Below, one piece after another: positions 51,659 to 61,300 of a stretch of DNA of 64,000 nt; the first letter of the stretch is position 1; each line of letters opens with the position of its first letter. The stretch is taken from contig NZ_JBJKOP010000026.1 in the NCBI RefSeq assembly GCF_046707225.1, positions 62,001 to 126,000 on the forward strand, written 5' to 3'. The translations under genes and the position numbers were made by a program. Origin of the DNA: Caproicibacter sp046707225 (GTDB lineage: Bacteria; Bacillota; Clostridia; Oscillospirales; Acutalibacteraceae). The notes beneath the pieces were generated by a model. It saw only the letters and a list, made by a program, of their open reading frames with translations, did not search any database and was not told the DNA's origin.

Positions 51659-52627
51659 ATGGCCGAAAAACAGGATTATGTATATGCGGTCGCCCGCATC
51701 CGTTCCAGAGAGCTTTCCCTTTTCAGCCAGCAGACGCTGGAACAGCTGATGGCCTGCAAAACCTATGAAGACTGCCTGCGCGTCCTTTCCGACAAGGGCT
51801 GGGACGTTTCTTCCGGCAGCGCCGAGGAAATTCTTGCGGCGGAGCGGGAAAAGACGTGGAGCCTGATGCGCGAGCTGGTCGGCGACCTTTCCGTCTTTGA
51901 CGTTTTCCTTTACGCGAACGACTACCACAACCTGAAAGCTGCGGTCAAGGAAGTCTGCATGGATGCGAAGACGCCGAAAATTTATTTTGAGAACGGCACC
52001 CTGAATCCCGAGTCGATTTTAAAAGCGATCAAGGATCAGGATTTTACGCTGCTGCCCGAGCGGATGCGCGCCGCCGCCGAGGAAGCCTGTAAAGCGCTTC
52101 TTCAGAATCACGACGGCCAGCTGTGCGACGTGATCATCGACCGCGCCGCGTTGGAGGCGGTGCTGGATGCGGGGTGCGTTTCCGACAACGAGGTGCTGCA
52201 GAAATACGCCGAGCTGACCGTTGCGTCCGCCGATATCCGGATCGCGGTCCGTTCGGTCCGCACAGGCAAAACACTCGAGTTTTTGGAACGCGCCCTCGCG
52301 CCCTGCTCCACTCTGGATGTGAAAAAGCTGGCGCGGGCGGCGGCGTCCGGTCTGGACGCCGCTCTGGAATATTTGGCGCTGACCCCCTACGCCGGCGCCG
52401 TTTCCGCCGTGAGGGAATCGGTTTCGGCGTTTGAACGCTGGTGCGACAATCTGCTGATGGAGCAGATTCGCCCGCAGAAACACAATCCGTTTACCATCGC
52501 GCCGGTTGCCGCTTATCTTCTGGCGCGTGAAAATGAGATCAAAACGGTCAGGATCATATTGTCCGGCAAGCTGAACCGGCTTTCGGATGAGTCCGTCCGG
52601 GAAAGGCTGAGGGAGACGTATGTATAA
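51659..52627 (+). CDS. atpC: V-type ATPase subunit C (d subunit)
   Basis: Subunit C (322 residues) is an all-helical funnel that links the central shaft to the K ring. Typical features are the start KQDYVYAVARIRSRE, the ANDYHNLKAAVK segment (about 85-96) and the C-terminal AAYLLARENEIKTVR. The ATG at 51659 fits best; the TTG two codons earlier overlaps the atpE stop. It overlaps atpF by eight bases. Confidence 0.92.
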   Translation: MAEKQDYVYAVARIRSRELSLFSQQTLEQLMACKTYEDCLRVLSDKGWDVSSGSAEEILAAEREKTWSLMRELVGDLSVFDVFLYANDYHNLKAAVKEVCMDAKTPKIYFENGTLNPESILKAIKDQDFTLLPERMRAAAEEACKALLQNHDGQLCDVIIDRAALEAVLDAGCVSDNEVLQKYAELTVASADIRIAVRSVRTGKTLEFLERALAPCSTLDVKKLARAAASGLDAALEYLALTPYAGAVSAVRESVSAFERWCDNLLMEQIRPQKHNPFTIAPVAAYLLARENEIKTVRIILSGKLNRLSDESVRERLRETYV

Positions 52628-52955
52628 AATCGCCGTACTTGGAGACCGCGACAGTATCTACGGATTCGCCTCGCTGGGATTGGAGGTCCGGCCGGTGCGC
52701 GACCTTTCCGAAGCCGCCGCGGAGCTCAGGCGCCTGGCGGAACAGGATTACGCCGTCATTTATGTGACGGAAGCCGTGTTTGAGGGGATTCCCTCGGAAA
52801 TCGAACGGTATGAGTCACAGCAGTTGCCGGCCGTAATCCCGATTCCGGGCGTTTCCGGAAATACCGGAATCGGAATGCGCAATGTGAAAAAGACCGTGGA
52901 GCAGGCGGTCGGCTCCGATATTATCTTCAACAGCGAAAACGAAAGAAGCAGGTGA
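52620..52955 (+). CDS. atpF: V-type ATPase subunit F (central shaft)
   Basis: Subunit F (111 residues) is a small alpha/beta protein that binds subunit D in the central rotor. The N-terminus (YKIAVLGDRDSIYGFASLGL) and the PAVIPIPG motif in the middle are typical of the family. Its ATG overlaps the end of atpC by eight bases and has GGGAGA upstream within that gene. atpA follows after eight bases. Confidence 0.93.
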   Translation: MYKIAVLGDRDSIYGFASLGLEVRPVRDLSEAAAELRRLAEQDYAVIYVTEAVFEGIPSEIERYESQQLPAVIPIPGVSGNTGIGMRNVKKTVEQAVGSDIIFNSENERSR

Positions 52956-52963
52956 GAAGGAAA

Positions 52964-54736
52964 ATGAGCAAAGGCACGATCAAAAAGGTTGCCGGGCCTC
53001 TGGTCATCGCGGACGGGATGCGCGACGCGAATATGTTCGACGTGGTGCGCGTCAGCGAACAGCGTCTGATCGGTGAGATTATAGAAATGCACGGGGAACA
53101 GGCGTCCGTTCAGGTCTATGAGGAAACCTCCGGCCTGAAACCGGGCGAACCGGTGGAATCCACCGGCGCTCCGCTGAGCGTGGAGCTTGGCCCGGGCCTG
53201 ATCAGCAGTATCTACGACGGAATCCAGCGACCGCTGGAGGAAATCATGAAAATGACCGGAAACAGCCTCCACCGCGGCGTGGAAATTCCGGCGCTGAAAC
53301 GCGACGTGAAATGGCATTTTGTCCCGAAGGTTGCCGCCGGCGCGGAAGTGACCGGCGGGGACGTACTCGGCACCGTGCAGGAAACGGAAATCGTGGAGCA
53401 CCGCGTTCTGGTTCCGAACGGGATGGACGGCACCGTCGTGTCGGTCACGGAGGGCGATTTTACCGTGGAACAGTCCGTGGCGAAAATCAAAACGGCGGAC
53501 GGCGCGGAGCAGGATGTTACGCTGATGCAGAAATGGCCCGTGCGTGTCGGCCGTCCCTATAAAACCAAGCTGTCGCCCGATATGCCGCTCATTACCGGCC
53601 AGCGTATCATCGACACCATGTTCCCGATCGCGCGCGGCGGCACCGCGGCGGTTCCCGGGCCGTTCGGAAGCGGCAAGACCGTCGTGCAGCACCAGCTGGC
53701 AAAATGGGCCGACGCGGATATTGTCGTCTATATCGGCTGCGGCGAGCGCGGCAACGAGATGACGGATGTTCTGAACGAATTCCCGGAGCTGAAAGACCCG
53801 AAAACGGGTTACTCGCTGATGAAGCGCACCGTGCTGATCGCCAACACCTCCGATATGCCGGTTGCCGCGCGTGAAGCTTCGATTTACACGGGGATCACCA
53901 TCGCGGAATATTTCCGCGACATGGGCTATTCCGTCGCTCTGATGGCGGACTCCACCTCCCGCTGGGCGGAAGCCCTCCGCGAGATGTCCGGCCGTCTGGA
54001 GGAAATGCCCGGTGAAGAGGGCTACCCGGCTTACCTCGGCAGCCGTCTGGCGCAGTTCTACGAACGCGCGGGGCGCGTCGTGACTCTCGGCAAAGAGGGC
54101 CGCGAGGGTTCGCTTTCCGTCATCGGAGCGGTTTCTCCCCCGGGCGGCGACATCTCTGAGCCTGTTTCGCAGGCGACGCTGCGCATCGTGAAAGTATTCT
54201 GGAGCCTTGACTCCGCGCTGGCTTACGCACGGCATTTCCCGGCCATTAACTGGCTGACCAGCTATTCGCTCTACACCGATTCGCTGGGAAAATGGTTCAA
54301 TGAAAATGTTCATGAGGACTGGATGGATCTGCGGGCGAGGGTTATGCTTCTGCTTCACGATGAATCCGAACTGGATGAAATCGTCAAGCTGGTCGGCATG
54401 GACGCGCTCTCCGCACCGGACCGCCTGAAGCTGGAAGCCGCGCGGAGCGTCCGCGAGGACTTTTTGCAGCAGAACGCTTTCAATGAAGTGGATATGTTCA
54501 CGCCGCTGGAAAAGCAGTACCTGACGATGAAGCTGGTCCTGCGTTTTTACGACGATACGGTTGAAGCCCTGAGACAGGGGGCGCCCGCGGACGAACTCGT
54601 GAAGCTGGCGGTCCGTGAACGGATCGGACGATTTAAGTATATTCCGGCGGATCAGGTCGCCAAGGAATTTGATGCGATTACAACGGAGCTCGCAAAAGAA
54701 ATTGAAGAGCTGCTCAGCCGAAAGGAGGACTTCTGA
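52964..54736 (+). CDS. atpA: V-type ATPase catalytic subunit A
   Basis: Subunit A (590 residues) is the catalytic ATPase. It has an N-terminal beta-barrel (about 5-70), the non-homologous bulge domain typical of V-type A subunits (about 115-185), and the P-loop GPFGSGKT (232-239). The glutamate-containing stretch GCGERGNEM and the SRWAEALRE motif follow. AGAAGG precedes ATG 52964; the GTG at 52952 overlaps the atpF stop and is less likely. The stop overlaps the atpB start by one base. Confidence 0.96.
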   Translation: MSKGTIKKVAGPLVIADGMRDANMFDVVRVSEQRLIGEIIEMHGEQASVQVYEETSGLKPGEPVESTGAPLSVELGPGLISSIYDGIQRPLEEIMKMTGNSLHRGVEIPALKRDVKWHFVPKVAAGAEVTGGDVLGTVQETEIVEHRVLVPNGMDGTVVSVTEGDFTVEQSVAKIKTADGAEQDVTLMQKWPVRVGRPYKTKLSPDMPLITGQRIIDTMFPIARGGTAAVPGPFGSGKTVVQHQLAKWADADIVVYIGCGERGNEMTDVLNEFPELKDPKTGYSLMKRTVLIANTSDMPVAAREASIYTGITIAEYFRDMGYSVALMADSTSRWAEALREMSGRLEEMPGEEGYPAYLGSRLAQFYERAGRVVTLGKEGREGSLSVIGAVSPPGGDISEPVSQATLRIVKVFWSLDSALAYARHFPAINWLTSYSLYTDSLGKWFNENVHEDWMDLRARVMLLLHDESELDEIVKLVGMDALSAPDRLKLEAARSVREDFLQQNAFNEVDMFTPLEKQYLTMKLVLRFYDDTVEALRQGAPADELVKLAVRERIGRFKYIPADQVAKEFDAITTELAKEIEELLSRKEDF

Positions 54737-56109
54737 TGCCGAAGGAATATAAAACCATTCAGGAGGTCGCGGGTCCTCTGATGCTGGTGCGCGGCGTGGA
54801 AGACGTCGCTTACAACGAGCTTGGCGAAATCGAGCTTGCGAACGGCGAAAAACGCCGCTGCAAGGTGCTGGAAATCGACGGCGGCAACGCGCTGGTACAG
54901 CTGTTCGAAAGCTCCACCGGAATCAACCTGGATAACAGCAAGGTGCGCTTTCTGGGCCGCAGCATGGAGCTCGGTGTTTCGGAGGATATGCTCAGCCGCA
55001 TTTTTGACGGCCTTGGGCATCCGATTGACGGCGGGCCGGAGATTCTGCCGGAAAAACGCCTCGATATCAACGGCCTGCCGATGAATCCGGCGGCGCGCAA
55101 CTATCCGCAGGAATTCATTCAGACCGGCGTTTCCGCGATCGACGGACTGAATACGCTGGTGCGCGGGCAGAAGCTGCCGATCTTTTCCGCCAGCGGCCTG
55201 CCGCACGCGAATCTGGCGGCGCAGATCGCCAAGCAGGCGAAGGTTATCGGGACGGAAGAGCCGTTCGCCGTGGTGTTCGCCGCCATCGGCATCACCTATG
55301 AGGAATCGAACTACTTTATCCAGAGCTTCCGCGAGACCGGCGCCATCGACCGCACCGTCGTGTTCGTCAACCTGGCGAACGACCCGGCTGTCGAGCGTAT
55401 CGCTACGCCGCGCATGGCCTTGACCGCCGCGGAATATCTCGCGTTCGACAAGAACATGCACGTGCTTGTCATCCTGACGGACATCACGAACTACGCCGAC
55501 GCGCTGCGTGAAATCTCCGCCGCGCGAAAGGAAGTTCCGGGCCGCCGCGGATATCCGGGCTATATGTACACGGACCTCGCGTCCCTGTACGAACGCGCCG
55601 GCAGGCAGAAGGGGAAGAGCGGCAGCATTACGCTGATTCCGATTCTCTCCATGCCCGAAGACGACAAGACCCATCCGATTCCCGACCTGACCGGATATAT
55701 TACGGAAGGCCAGATCATCCTGAGCCGCGAGCTTTACCGCAAGGGGATCGCGCCGCCGATCGACGTTCTGCCGTCGCTGTCCCGTCTGAAGGATAAGGGC
55801 ATCGGCAAGGGCAAAACCCGCGCCGACCACGCGGACACGATGAACCAGCTGTTTGCCGCCTATGCGCGCGGCAAGGACGCGAAAGAGCTGATGGTCGTTC
55901 TCGGCGAAGCGGCCCTGACGGAGATCGACAAGCTTTACGCAAAGTTTTCCGACGAGTTTGAAAAGCAGTACGTTTCGCAGGGCTACGACAGCAACCGCGG
56001 CATTGAAGAAACGCTGGACCTTGGCTGGAAGCTGCTTTCCATCCTGCCGCGCGGCGAACTCAAACGAATTAAGGATCAGTATCTGGACGAATATTACGGC
56101 AAGTTTTAG
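54736..56109 (+). CDS. atpB: V-type ATPase subunit B
   Basis: Subunit B (457 residues) is the non-catalytic partner of A in the A3B3 head. The P-loop is replaced by the degenerate sequence ASGLPHANLAAQ, as expected, and the C-terminal region has SRLKDKGIGKGKTRADH. The ATG is coupled to the atpA stop (TGATG). The protein is normal in length and composition. Confidence 0.96.
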   Translation: MPKEYKTIQEVAGPLMLVRGVEDVAYNELGEIELANGEKRRCKVLEIDGGNALVQLFESSTGINLDNSKVRFLGRSMELGVSEDMLSRIFDGLGHPIDGGPEILPEKRLDINGLPMNPAARNYPQEFIQTGVSAIDGLNTLVRGQKLPIFSASGLPHANLAAQIAKQAKVIGTEEPFAVVFAAIGITYEESNYFIQSFRETGAIDRTVVFVNLANDPAVERIATPRMALTAAEYLAFDKNMHVLVILTDITNYADALREISAARKEVPGRRGYPGYMYTDLASLYERAGRQKGKSGSITLIPILSMPEDDKTHPIPDLTGYITEGQIILSRELYRKGIAPPIDVLPSLSRLKDKGIGKGKTRADHADTMNQLFAAYARGKDAKELMVVLGEAALTEIDKLYAKFSDEFEKQYVSQGYDSNRGIEETLDLGWKLLSILPRGELKRIKDQYLDEYYGKF

Positions 56110-56124
56110 GAAGGGGGCGACGGT

Positions 56125-56802
56125 ATGGCCGCCACACATGTGAATCCGACCCGTATGGAGCTGACCCGTTTAAAGAAAAAGCTGGTCACGGCGATGCGCG
56201 GGCATAAGCTCCTCAAGGATAAGCGCGACGAACTGATGCGGCAGTATCTGGACCTGGTCCGCCTGAACCGCTCCCTGCGTGAAAAGGTCGAGGAGGGAAT
56301 CCGCTTTGCCAACCGGAATTTTGTCCTGGCCCGCGCAGGCATGCCGGACGAGGAGGTCAACGTTGCCCTGATGGCCCCGAAGCAGGAGGTTTCTCTGGAA
56401 GTTTCCGAGCGCAACGTCATGAGCGTGGAGGTCCCGGTCTTTGAGTATCAGACCAGAACCTCCGACCCGAACGACATTTACTCCTACGGCTTCGCGTTCA
56501 CCTCCGGCGATCTGGACGACGCGGTGAAATCCCTCGCCGACCTGATGCCGGATATGCTCAGGCTTGCGGAAGTGGAGAAGTCCTGCCGCCTGATGGCCGC
56601 CGAGATCGAAAAGACCCGCCGCCGCGTCAACGCGCTGGAACACATCATGATTCCCGATTTGCAGGAGAACATCAAGTATATCACGATGAAGCTCGACGAA
56701 AACGAGCGCTCCACGCAGATTCGCCTGATGAAGGTCAAGGACATGATGCTGGAGGAAGCCCACCACTACAAAGAGAGGGCCGAAGAGGCTTTCGCGGGCT
56801 AA
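56125..56802 (+). CDS. atpD: V-type ATPase subunit D (central shaft)
   Basis: Subunit D (225 residues) is the long antiparallel coiled coil of the rotor shaft. The N-terminal helix (NPTRMELTRLKKKLVTAMRG) and C-terminal helix (RVNALEHIMIPDLQENIKYI) are typical. A GGAAGGGGG ribosome binding site lies before the ATG. It completes the order H-I-K-E-C-F-A-B-D, the usual set for bacterial V-type ATPases. Confidence 0.95.
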   Translation: MAATHVNPTRMELTRLKKKLVTAMRGHKLLKDKRDELMRQYLDLVRLNRSLREKVEEGIRFANRNFVLARAGMPDEEVNVALMAPKQEVSLEVSERNVMSVEVPVFEYQTRTSDPNDIYSYGFAFTSGDLDDAVKSLADLMPDMLRLAEVEKSCRLMAAEIEKTRRRVNALEHIMIPDLQENIKYITMKLDENERSTQIRLMKVKDMMLEEAHHYKERAEEAFAG

Positions 56803-56823
56803 GTTTTAGCGGAACAGGTGATT

Positions 56824-56851
56824 TTGACCTACTTTTTACCAAGAATAGAAT
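56824..56851 (+). promoter_or_regulatory. Possible sigma-A promoter before the alpha/beta hydrolase leader
   Basis: TTGACC, 16 bases, then TAGAAT resemble a vegetative promoter. It lies upstream of the hairpin at 56867-56910, so a transcript from here would carry that hairpin as a leader before the hydrolase gene. Confidence 0.45.
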
Positions 56852-56866
56852 AGCACGCAATAAAAT

Positions 56867-56910
56867 AAGGCGGTACTGACCGGAATGATCCGGGAAGCAC
56901 CGCCTTTTGT
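56867..56910 (+). terminator. Terminator hairpin after the V-type ATPase operon
   Basis: AAGGCGGT and ACCGCCTT enclose an inner CCGG/CCGG stem and are followed by TTGTTT. It ends 15 bases before the hydrolase start, so it could also act as an attenuator for that gene. Confidence 0.7.
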
Positions 56911-56925
56911 TTGGAAGTAAGACAT

Positions 56926-57888
56926 ATGAGAAAGAAAAAGAAAATTATAAGAAAGATACTGGTATCTGCTGTTGGTCTCGTCGTCTTGTTTCTGCTGAGC
57001 ATGACGATTTTCAATCAGATCATGTTGACAAAAGAATCCAAATGGATAAAACCTAATGGGACATTCGTAACGGTTGACGGTTATAAAATGCACGTATACA
57101 CAGTAGGGCCGAAGGAAAACAGACCTACTATATTGATTTTGTCGGCCTTTGGGACTGCCGCACCCGGATACGACTACAAGGTACTGTATTCAAAACTGTC
57201 GAGTGAATATCATATCGTCGTTGTTGAAAAATTCGGGTACGGCTATTCGGATATAAGCGGTCTGCCACGAGATGTCGGCACGATTGTAAAAGAATACCGC
57301 GAGGCATTAAGGCTTTCGAATGAAAATGGTCCTTTTGTGCTAATGCCCCATTCCATGTCCGGTCTGGAAGCCCTCTATTGGGCACAGCATGATCCAAACG
57401 AAGTTTCGGCGATCGTGGGGCTTGATATGTCTGTCCCTGAGTATTACCGGTTTCGGGATCATAACCCTATTACGCGCTTTTTGAGTTCTTCCAAATTCCT
57501 GAAGGCTTTGGTTTCTATGGGCTTGGATCGGATTCCGGGCGTCGGTTTAATAAGCGATAGAAGTTTGACGAAAGAAGAATTTGCCCAAAACCAATACTTA
57601 ACATACAAAATGCTGCTGAACAAGGATGTGTTAGCGGAGTCGGACGCGGTTAAAAGCAATGCCCAGACAGTTCAGAAGGGCGGCATGCCAAATATCCCGA
57701 TGCTTCTGTTTTCGTCGAATGGTACCGGGCTTGGTGAGAAATGGGTACAATGTGAACGCAGCTTTGCGAGGCAATCAGGTAAAATCAAACTTATCCAGCT
57801 TGATTGCAGTCACATGATACAGTATTTCAAGTCTGCCGATGTTGCTCAAGAGACAAAACTTTATTTGCAAGAAATCTTCGCTGAATAA
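56926..57888 (+). CDS. Alpha/beta hydrolase with N-terminal membrane anchor
   Basis: The protein (320 residues from ATG 56926) has a Lys-rich N-terminus, one transmembrane helix (about 10-30) and an alpha/beta hydrolase domain outside or at the membrane. The nucleophile is probably S143 in PHSMSG, and a late His in DCSHMIQYF could complete the triad. The substrate is unknown. Base composition is visibly lower in GC than the ATPase genes before it, which suggests a different origin. It sits directly after a terminator. Confidence 0.8.
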   Translation: MRKKKKIIRKILVSAVGLVVLFLLSMTIFNQIMLTKESKWIKPNGTFVTVDGYKMHVYTVGPKENRPTILILSAFGTAAPGYDYKVLYSKLSSEYHIVVVEKFGYGYSDISGLPRDVGTIVKEYREALRLSNENGPFVLMPHSMSGLEALYWAQHDPNEVSAIVGLDMSVPEYYRFRDHNPITRFLSSSKFLKALVSMGLDRIPGVGLISDRSLTKEEFAQNQYLTYKMLLNKDVLAESDAVKSNAQTVQKGGMPNIPMLLFSSNGTGLGEKWVQCERSFARQSGKIKLIQLDCSHMIQYFKSADVAQETKLYLQEIFAE

Positions 57889-58007
57889 AACAAATCAACA
57901 GCATAGCGGTGGAGAGACAGTTCAGTTTCGTGATGGAAGATATTGTGTGAAAGAAGACCGGTTAAATTCAGAATTTTGAATCGGTGAATCCAAACCGAAA
58001 GCATAAA

Positions 58008-58036
58008 GTCTGGCAAAATCAAATCTCTGATGATAT
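58008..58036 (+). promoter_or_regulatory. Weak promoter candidate upstream of the flavodoxin gene
   Basis: A TATAAT -10 box follows a poor -35 (CTGGCA) with 18-base spacing, roughly 120 bases before the flavodoxin start. The 268-base gap here contains no gene that I can support. Confidence 0.35.
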
Positions 58037-58156
58037 AATCGCCGTAGGAAAGCATATCAGGAAAAGGTCTTTGTCACAACGGCCCCTCTCTGCAAACGAA
58101 AGAGACCGTTTTGCGATAAAAGCCTTTGAAACCGAGAGGGCTGGGAGGGATTACCT

Positions 58157-58606
58157 ATGAAAAAATGCCTGATACTCTATGAGTCTTACCACCATGGCAA
58201 TACGGAAAAAATTGCTCGCGCGATGGCAGAGCAAGCAAACGCCAAAGTCTGTACGATTGACAAGGTCCATACGGTCCGAGTGGAAGAATATGAAATCATT
58301 GGTTTCGGAGCGGGAATTGCTTACGCCAGACCTTACGATAAAATGCTGAAGGCGGCAGCGCAGTTAAATCTGCAAGGGAAAGCTGTGTTTGTGTTCTCTA
58401 CAAGCGGGATGGGAAAGGCTAAATATAACTCCGCGCTCGTTGAGCTGCTGAAAAATGCGGGTGCTTCCTTAGTTGGTACCTTCGCCTGCAAAGGGTATGA
58501 CACGTTTGGGCCGATTAAGATGATAGGCGGTATCGCAAAGGGCCATCCCGATGAAAAGGATATTGCCGCGGCGAAACGGTTTATTCAGCAAATGGTAGTT
58601 TCGTAA
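58157..58606 (+). CDS. Flavodoxin family protein
   Basis: This 149-residue protein has the FMN phosphate-binding loop YESYHHGNTEKIA at the N-terminus and the alternating beta-alpha pattern of a flavodoxin (FSTSGMGKAKYN in the middle). It may transfer electrons in place of ferredoxin or serve as a flavoprotein quinone or NAD(P)H-linked reductase partner. CTGGGAGGG precedes the ATG. Composition is somewhat AT-richer than the flanks, as for the hydrolase upstream. Confidence 0.85.
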   Translation: MKKCLILYESYHHGNTEKIARAMAEQANAKVCTIDKVHTVRVEEYEIIGFGAGIAYARPYDKMLKAAAQLNLQGKAVFVFSTSGMGKAKYNSALVELLKNAGASLVGTFACKGYDTFGPIKMIGGIAKGHPDEKDIAAAKRFIQQMVVS

Positions 58607-58727
58607 CAACGGATCAAAGAAAAGGGAAAATAATGATCATGCCGCTGCCTCAACTTTCGAAATATATTCGCAATTAAGGATAAAATAAAAGCACAGAATC
58701 TTTCTAAATACAATCGGAGGTTTAGCG

Positions 58728-60503
58728 ATGTATTATTCCAGCGGTAACTATGAAGCGTTCGCGCATCCTGAAAAGCCGGAAGGTGTCGACAAAAAATCCG
58801 CTTACCTTGTCGGTTCCGGGCTGGGCGCACTTGCGGCGGCGTGCTTTCTTGTTCGCGACGGCCAAATGGATGGGCACAAAGTGCATGTTCTTGAAAAAGA
58901 CCCGATTCCAGGCGGGGCCTGCGACGGATACCATTATGACAACCTCGGGTATGTGACGCGCGGCGGCCGTGAAATGGACAACCACTTCGAGTGCATGTGG
59001 GACCTGTTTCGGTCGATTCCATCGATTGAAACAAAGGGCGTCAGCGTTCTTGACGAATACTATTGGCTTAATAAGCACGACCCCAATTACTCGCTGATGC
59101 GCGCGACGGTAAATCAGGGCGAAGATGCCCGCACCGACGGCCAATTCGGGCTTTCCGACAAAGGCGCTCTGGAGATCATGAAGCTTTTCTTTACGCCGGA
59201 GGAAGATTTGTATGAGAAACGAATTGACGAAGTCTTCGATGAAGAAGTCCTGAATTCACATTTCTGGATGTACTGGCGCACGATGTTTGCTTTTGAGAAC
59301 TGGCACAGCGCGCTGGAAATGAAGCTGTACCTCAAACGGTTCATTCATCACGTCGGCGGCCTGCCGGACTTCAGGGCGCTCCGTTTCACAAAGTACAATC
59401 AGTATGAGTCCATGATCCTGCCGATGATCGAATACCTGAAATCATACCATGTTCAGTTTCACTATCTTACCAAGGTTGTAAATGTGGAATTTGATATTCA
59501 GAAGGACAGAAAAATCGCAAAGCGCATTCTCGTCGAACGGGACGGAAAAGAGGAACACATCGATCTGACCGAAAACGATCTTGTCTTTCTCACCAACGGC
59601 GGCTGTGTCGAAAATTCCGCCCTTGGGGACCAGAATCACCCCGCGCCGTTTCATACGGAGATTAAAAAAGGCGGCGGATGGGACTTGTGGCGGAAAATTG
59701 CCGCGCAGGACCCGGCCTTTGGCCATCCGGACAAATTCTGCTGCGACCCGGAGCAGAGCAACTGGATGTCCGCGACCGTGACAACGCTGGATGACCGCAT
59801 TCCTCCTTATATCCGGAAAATCTGCAAACGGGACCCTTTCAGCGGCAAGGTGGTTACCGGGGGCATTGTTACCGCCAAAGACTCCAACTGGCTGCTCAGC
59901 TGGACCTTTAACCGTCAGCCGCAGTTCCGGGATCAGCCGGAAAACCAGCTGGTGGGCTGGGTATACGGGCTGTTCAGCGACAAGCCGGGCAATTATGTGA
60001 AAAAGGCAATGCGTGAGTGCACGGGCAAAGAAATCTGTATGGAGTGGCTGTACCATATGGGCGTGCCGGTAAGCGAGATCGACCAACTGGCTGAAAACAG
60101 CGCCAACACCGTGCCCTGCATGATGCCCTATATCACCGCCTTTTTTATGCCCCGCAGCGCAGGCGACCGCCCGGCCGTCGTACCGCAGGGCGCCGTGAAC
60201 TTCGCGTTCCTGGGGCAGTTTGCCGAAACGGAGCGGGACACCATCTTTACGACGGAATATTCAATCCGTACCGGGATGGAAGCGGTCTACACTCTGCTGG
60301 GGATCGACCGCGGTGTGCCGGAGGTTTGGGGCAGCGCCTATGATCTTCGCGATTTGCTCAGCGCGGCCGTCCAATTACGCGACGGCAAAAAAATCACGGA
60401 TATGGACCAGGGACTCATTGAAAAACTGGCGCTGAAGGCAATCCTGAAAAAAGTCGGCGGTACCGATATTGAAAAGCTGTTGAAGGAATATCATGCGATC
60501 TGA
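58728..60503 (+). CDS. ohyA: Oleate hydratase
   Basis: Oleate hydratase adds water to the 9-10 double bond of oleic acid, giving 10-hydroxystearate. It needs FAD as a structural cofactor, and many gut and skin bacteria use it to detoxify unsaturated fatty acids. The 591-residue protein has the dinucleotide-binding motif GSGLGALAAACF (29-40) and the family motif RGGREM (78-83), with the expected Trp/Tyr-rich active-site region downstream. CGGAGG precedes the ATG. It is a stand-alone gene here. Confidence 0.95.
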   Translation: MYYSSGNYEAFAHPEKPEGVDKKSAYLVGSGLGALAAACFLVRDGQMDGHKVHVLEKDPIPGGACDGYHYDNLGYVTRGGREMDNHFECMWDLFRSIPSIETKGVSVLDEYYWLNKHDPNYSLMRATVNQGEDARTDGQFGLSDKGALEIMKLFFTPEEDLYEKRIDEVFDEEVLNSHFWMYWRTMFAFENWHSALEMKLYLKRFIHHVGGLPDFRALRFTKYNQYESMILPMIEYLKSYHVQFHYLTKVVNVEFDIQKDRKIAKRILVERDGKEEHIDLTENDLVFLTNGGCVENSALGDQNHPAPFHTEIKKGGGWDLWRKIAAQDPAFGHPDKFCCDPEQSNWMSATVTTLDDRIPPYIRKICKRDPFSGKVVTGGIVTAKDSNWLLSWTFNRQPQFRDQPENQLVGWVYGLFSDKPGNYVKKAMRECTGKEICMEWLYHMGVPVSEIDQLAENSANTVPCMMPYITAFFMPRSAGDRPAVVPQGAVNFAFLGQFAETERDTIFTTEYSIRTGMEAVYTLLGIDRGVPEVWGSAYDLRDLLSAAVQLRDGKKITDMDQGLIEKLALKAILKKVGGTDIEKLLKEYHAI

Positions 60504-60583
60504 TTTTTGCTCCTTTGTTTAATGGTATTTTAATGTAATTGTTTATCATTAAGGTCAAACAGATTTTTAAGGAGACATGAAAC

Positions 60584-61300
60584 TTGAACGTCCAGTTTTT
60601 GTTTGACCTTTTTCTGCACTTGGACCGTTATCTGAGCACATTGTTCAGCCAATATCCGTTTTGGGCATACTGGATATTGTTTTTGATCATCTTCATTGAA
60701 ACCGGGTTGGTTGTCACTCCTTTTTTGCCCGGCGATTCCCTGATTTTCACGACCGGCGCCATCGCCGCGGCGAGCGGACAGATTTCCGTGCCGTTTGTAC
60801 TGCTTTTGCTTTACGTCGCCGCCGTCGCCGGCGACACGGCGAACTATTATATCGGCTGTTTTTTCCGCGAAAAAGTGAATCAAAAGAAAGAGATTCGTTT
60901 CATAAAGGCGGAGTACCTTACGCGGACGCAGGCTTTCTTTGACCGAAACGGCGGAAAGACGATCACCGTTGCCCGGTTTATCCCGATTATTCGGACGTTT
61001 GCCCCGTTTGTGGCGGGAGCCTGCACAATGTCCTATCCCCGTTTCTTAGGGTATAATATCGTCGGAGGAATTGCCTGGGTATCGCTCCTGTTTTATCTGG
61101 GATTTTTCTTCGGAAATATCGGTTATGTAAAAAGCCATTTTGGCCTCGTAGTCATTGCGATTATCGTCCTGTCGGTTATCCCGGGGGCGGTATCCTTTGT
61201 AAAGAGTGGATTGGCAGGGAGTCGCACCCAACGGGAGCAATCAAGTCAGGGAGGAAAGAAATGTGGTAACGGCACCCGCAAAAAGGATATTGATCGTTGA
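60584..61300 (+). CDS. DedA family membrane protein
   Basis: This 238-residue membrane protein has the DedA motifs FLPGDSLIFTTG (about 47-58) and ARFIPIIRTFAPFVAG (about 130-145), with about five to six helices. DedA proteins scramble or flip lipid carriers such as undecaprenyl phosphate and affect envelope stress and antimicrobial resistance. It starts at TTG 60584 after AAGGAG. Its end overlaps the response regulator start by 38 bases, so it shares an operon with the two-component system. Confidence 0.9.
   Translation: MNVQFLFDLFLHLDRYLSTLFSQYPFWAYWILFLIIFIETGLVVTPFLPGDSLIFTTGAIAAASGQISVPFVLLLLYVAAVAGDTANYYIGCFFREKVNQKKEIRFIKAEYLTRTQAFFDRNGGKTITVARFIPIIRTFAPFVAGACTMSYPRFLGYNIVGGIAWVSLLFYLGFFFGNIGYVKSHFGLVVIAIIVLSVIPGAVSFVKSGLAGSRTQREQSSQGGKKCGNGTRKKDIDR

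Noticed and set aside
52760..56139. Long open frames (532 and 495 codons) on the minus strand opposite the V-type ATPase A and B genes
   Set aside because: They mirror the highly conserved A and B subunits and show the usual His/Arg-rich antisense composition.
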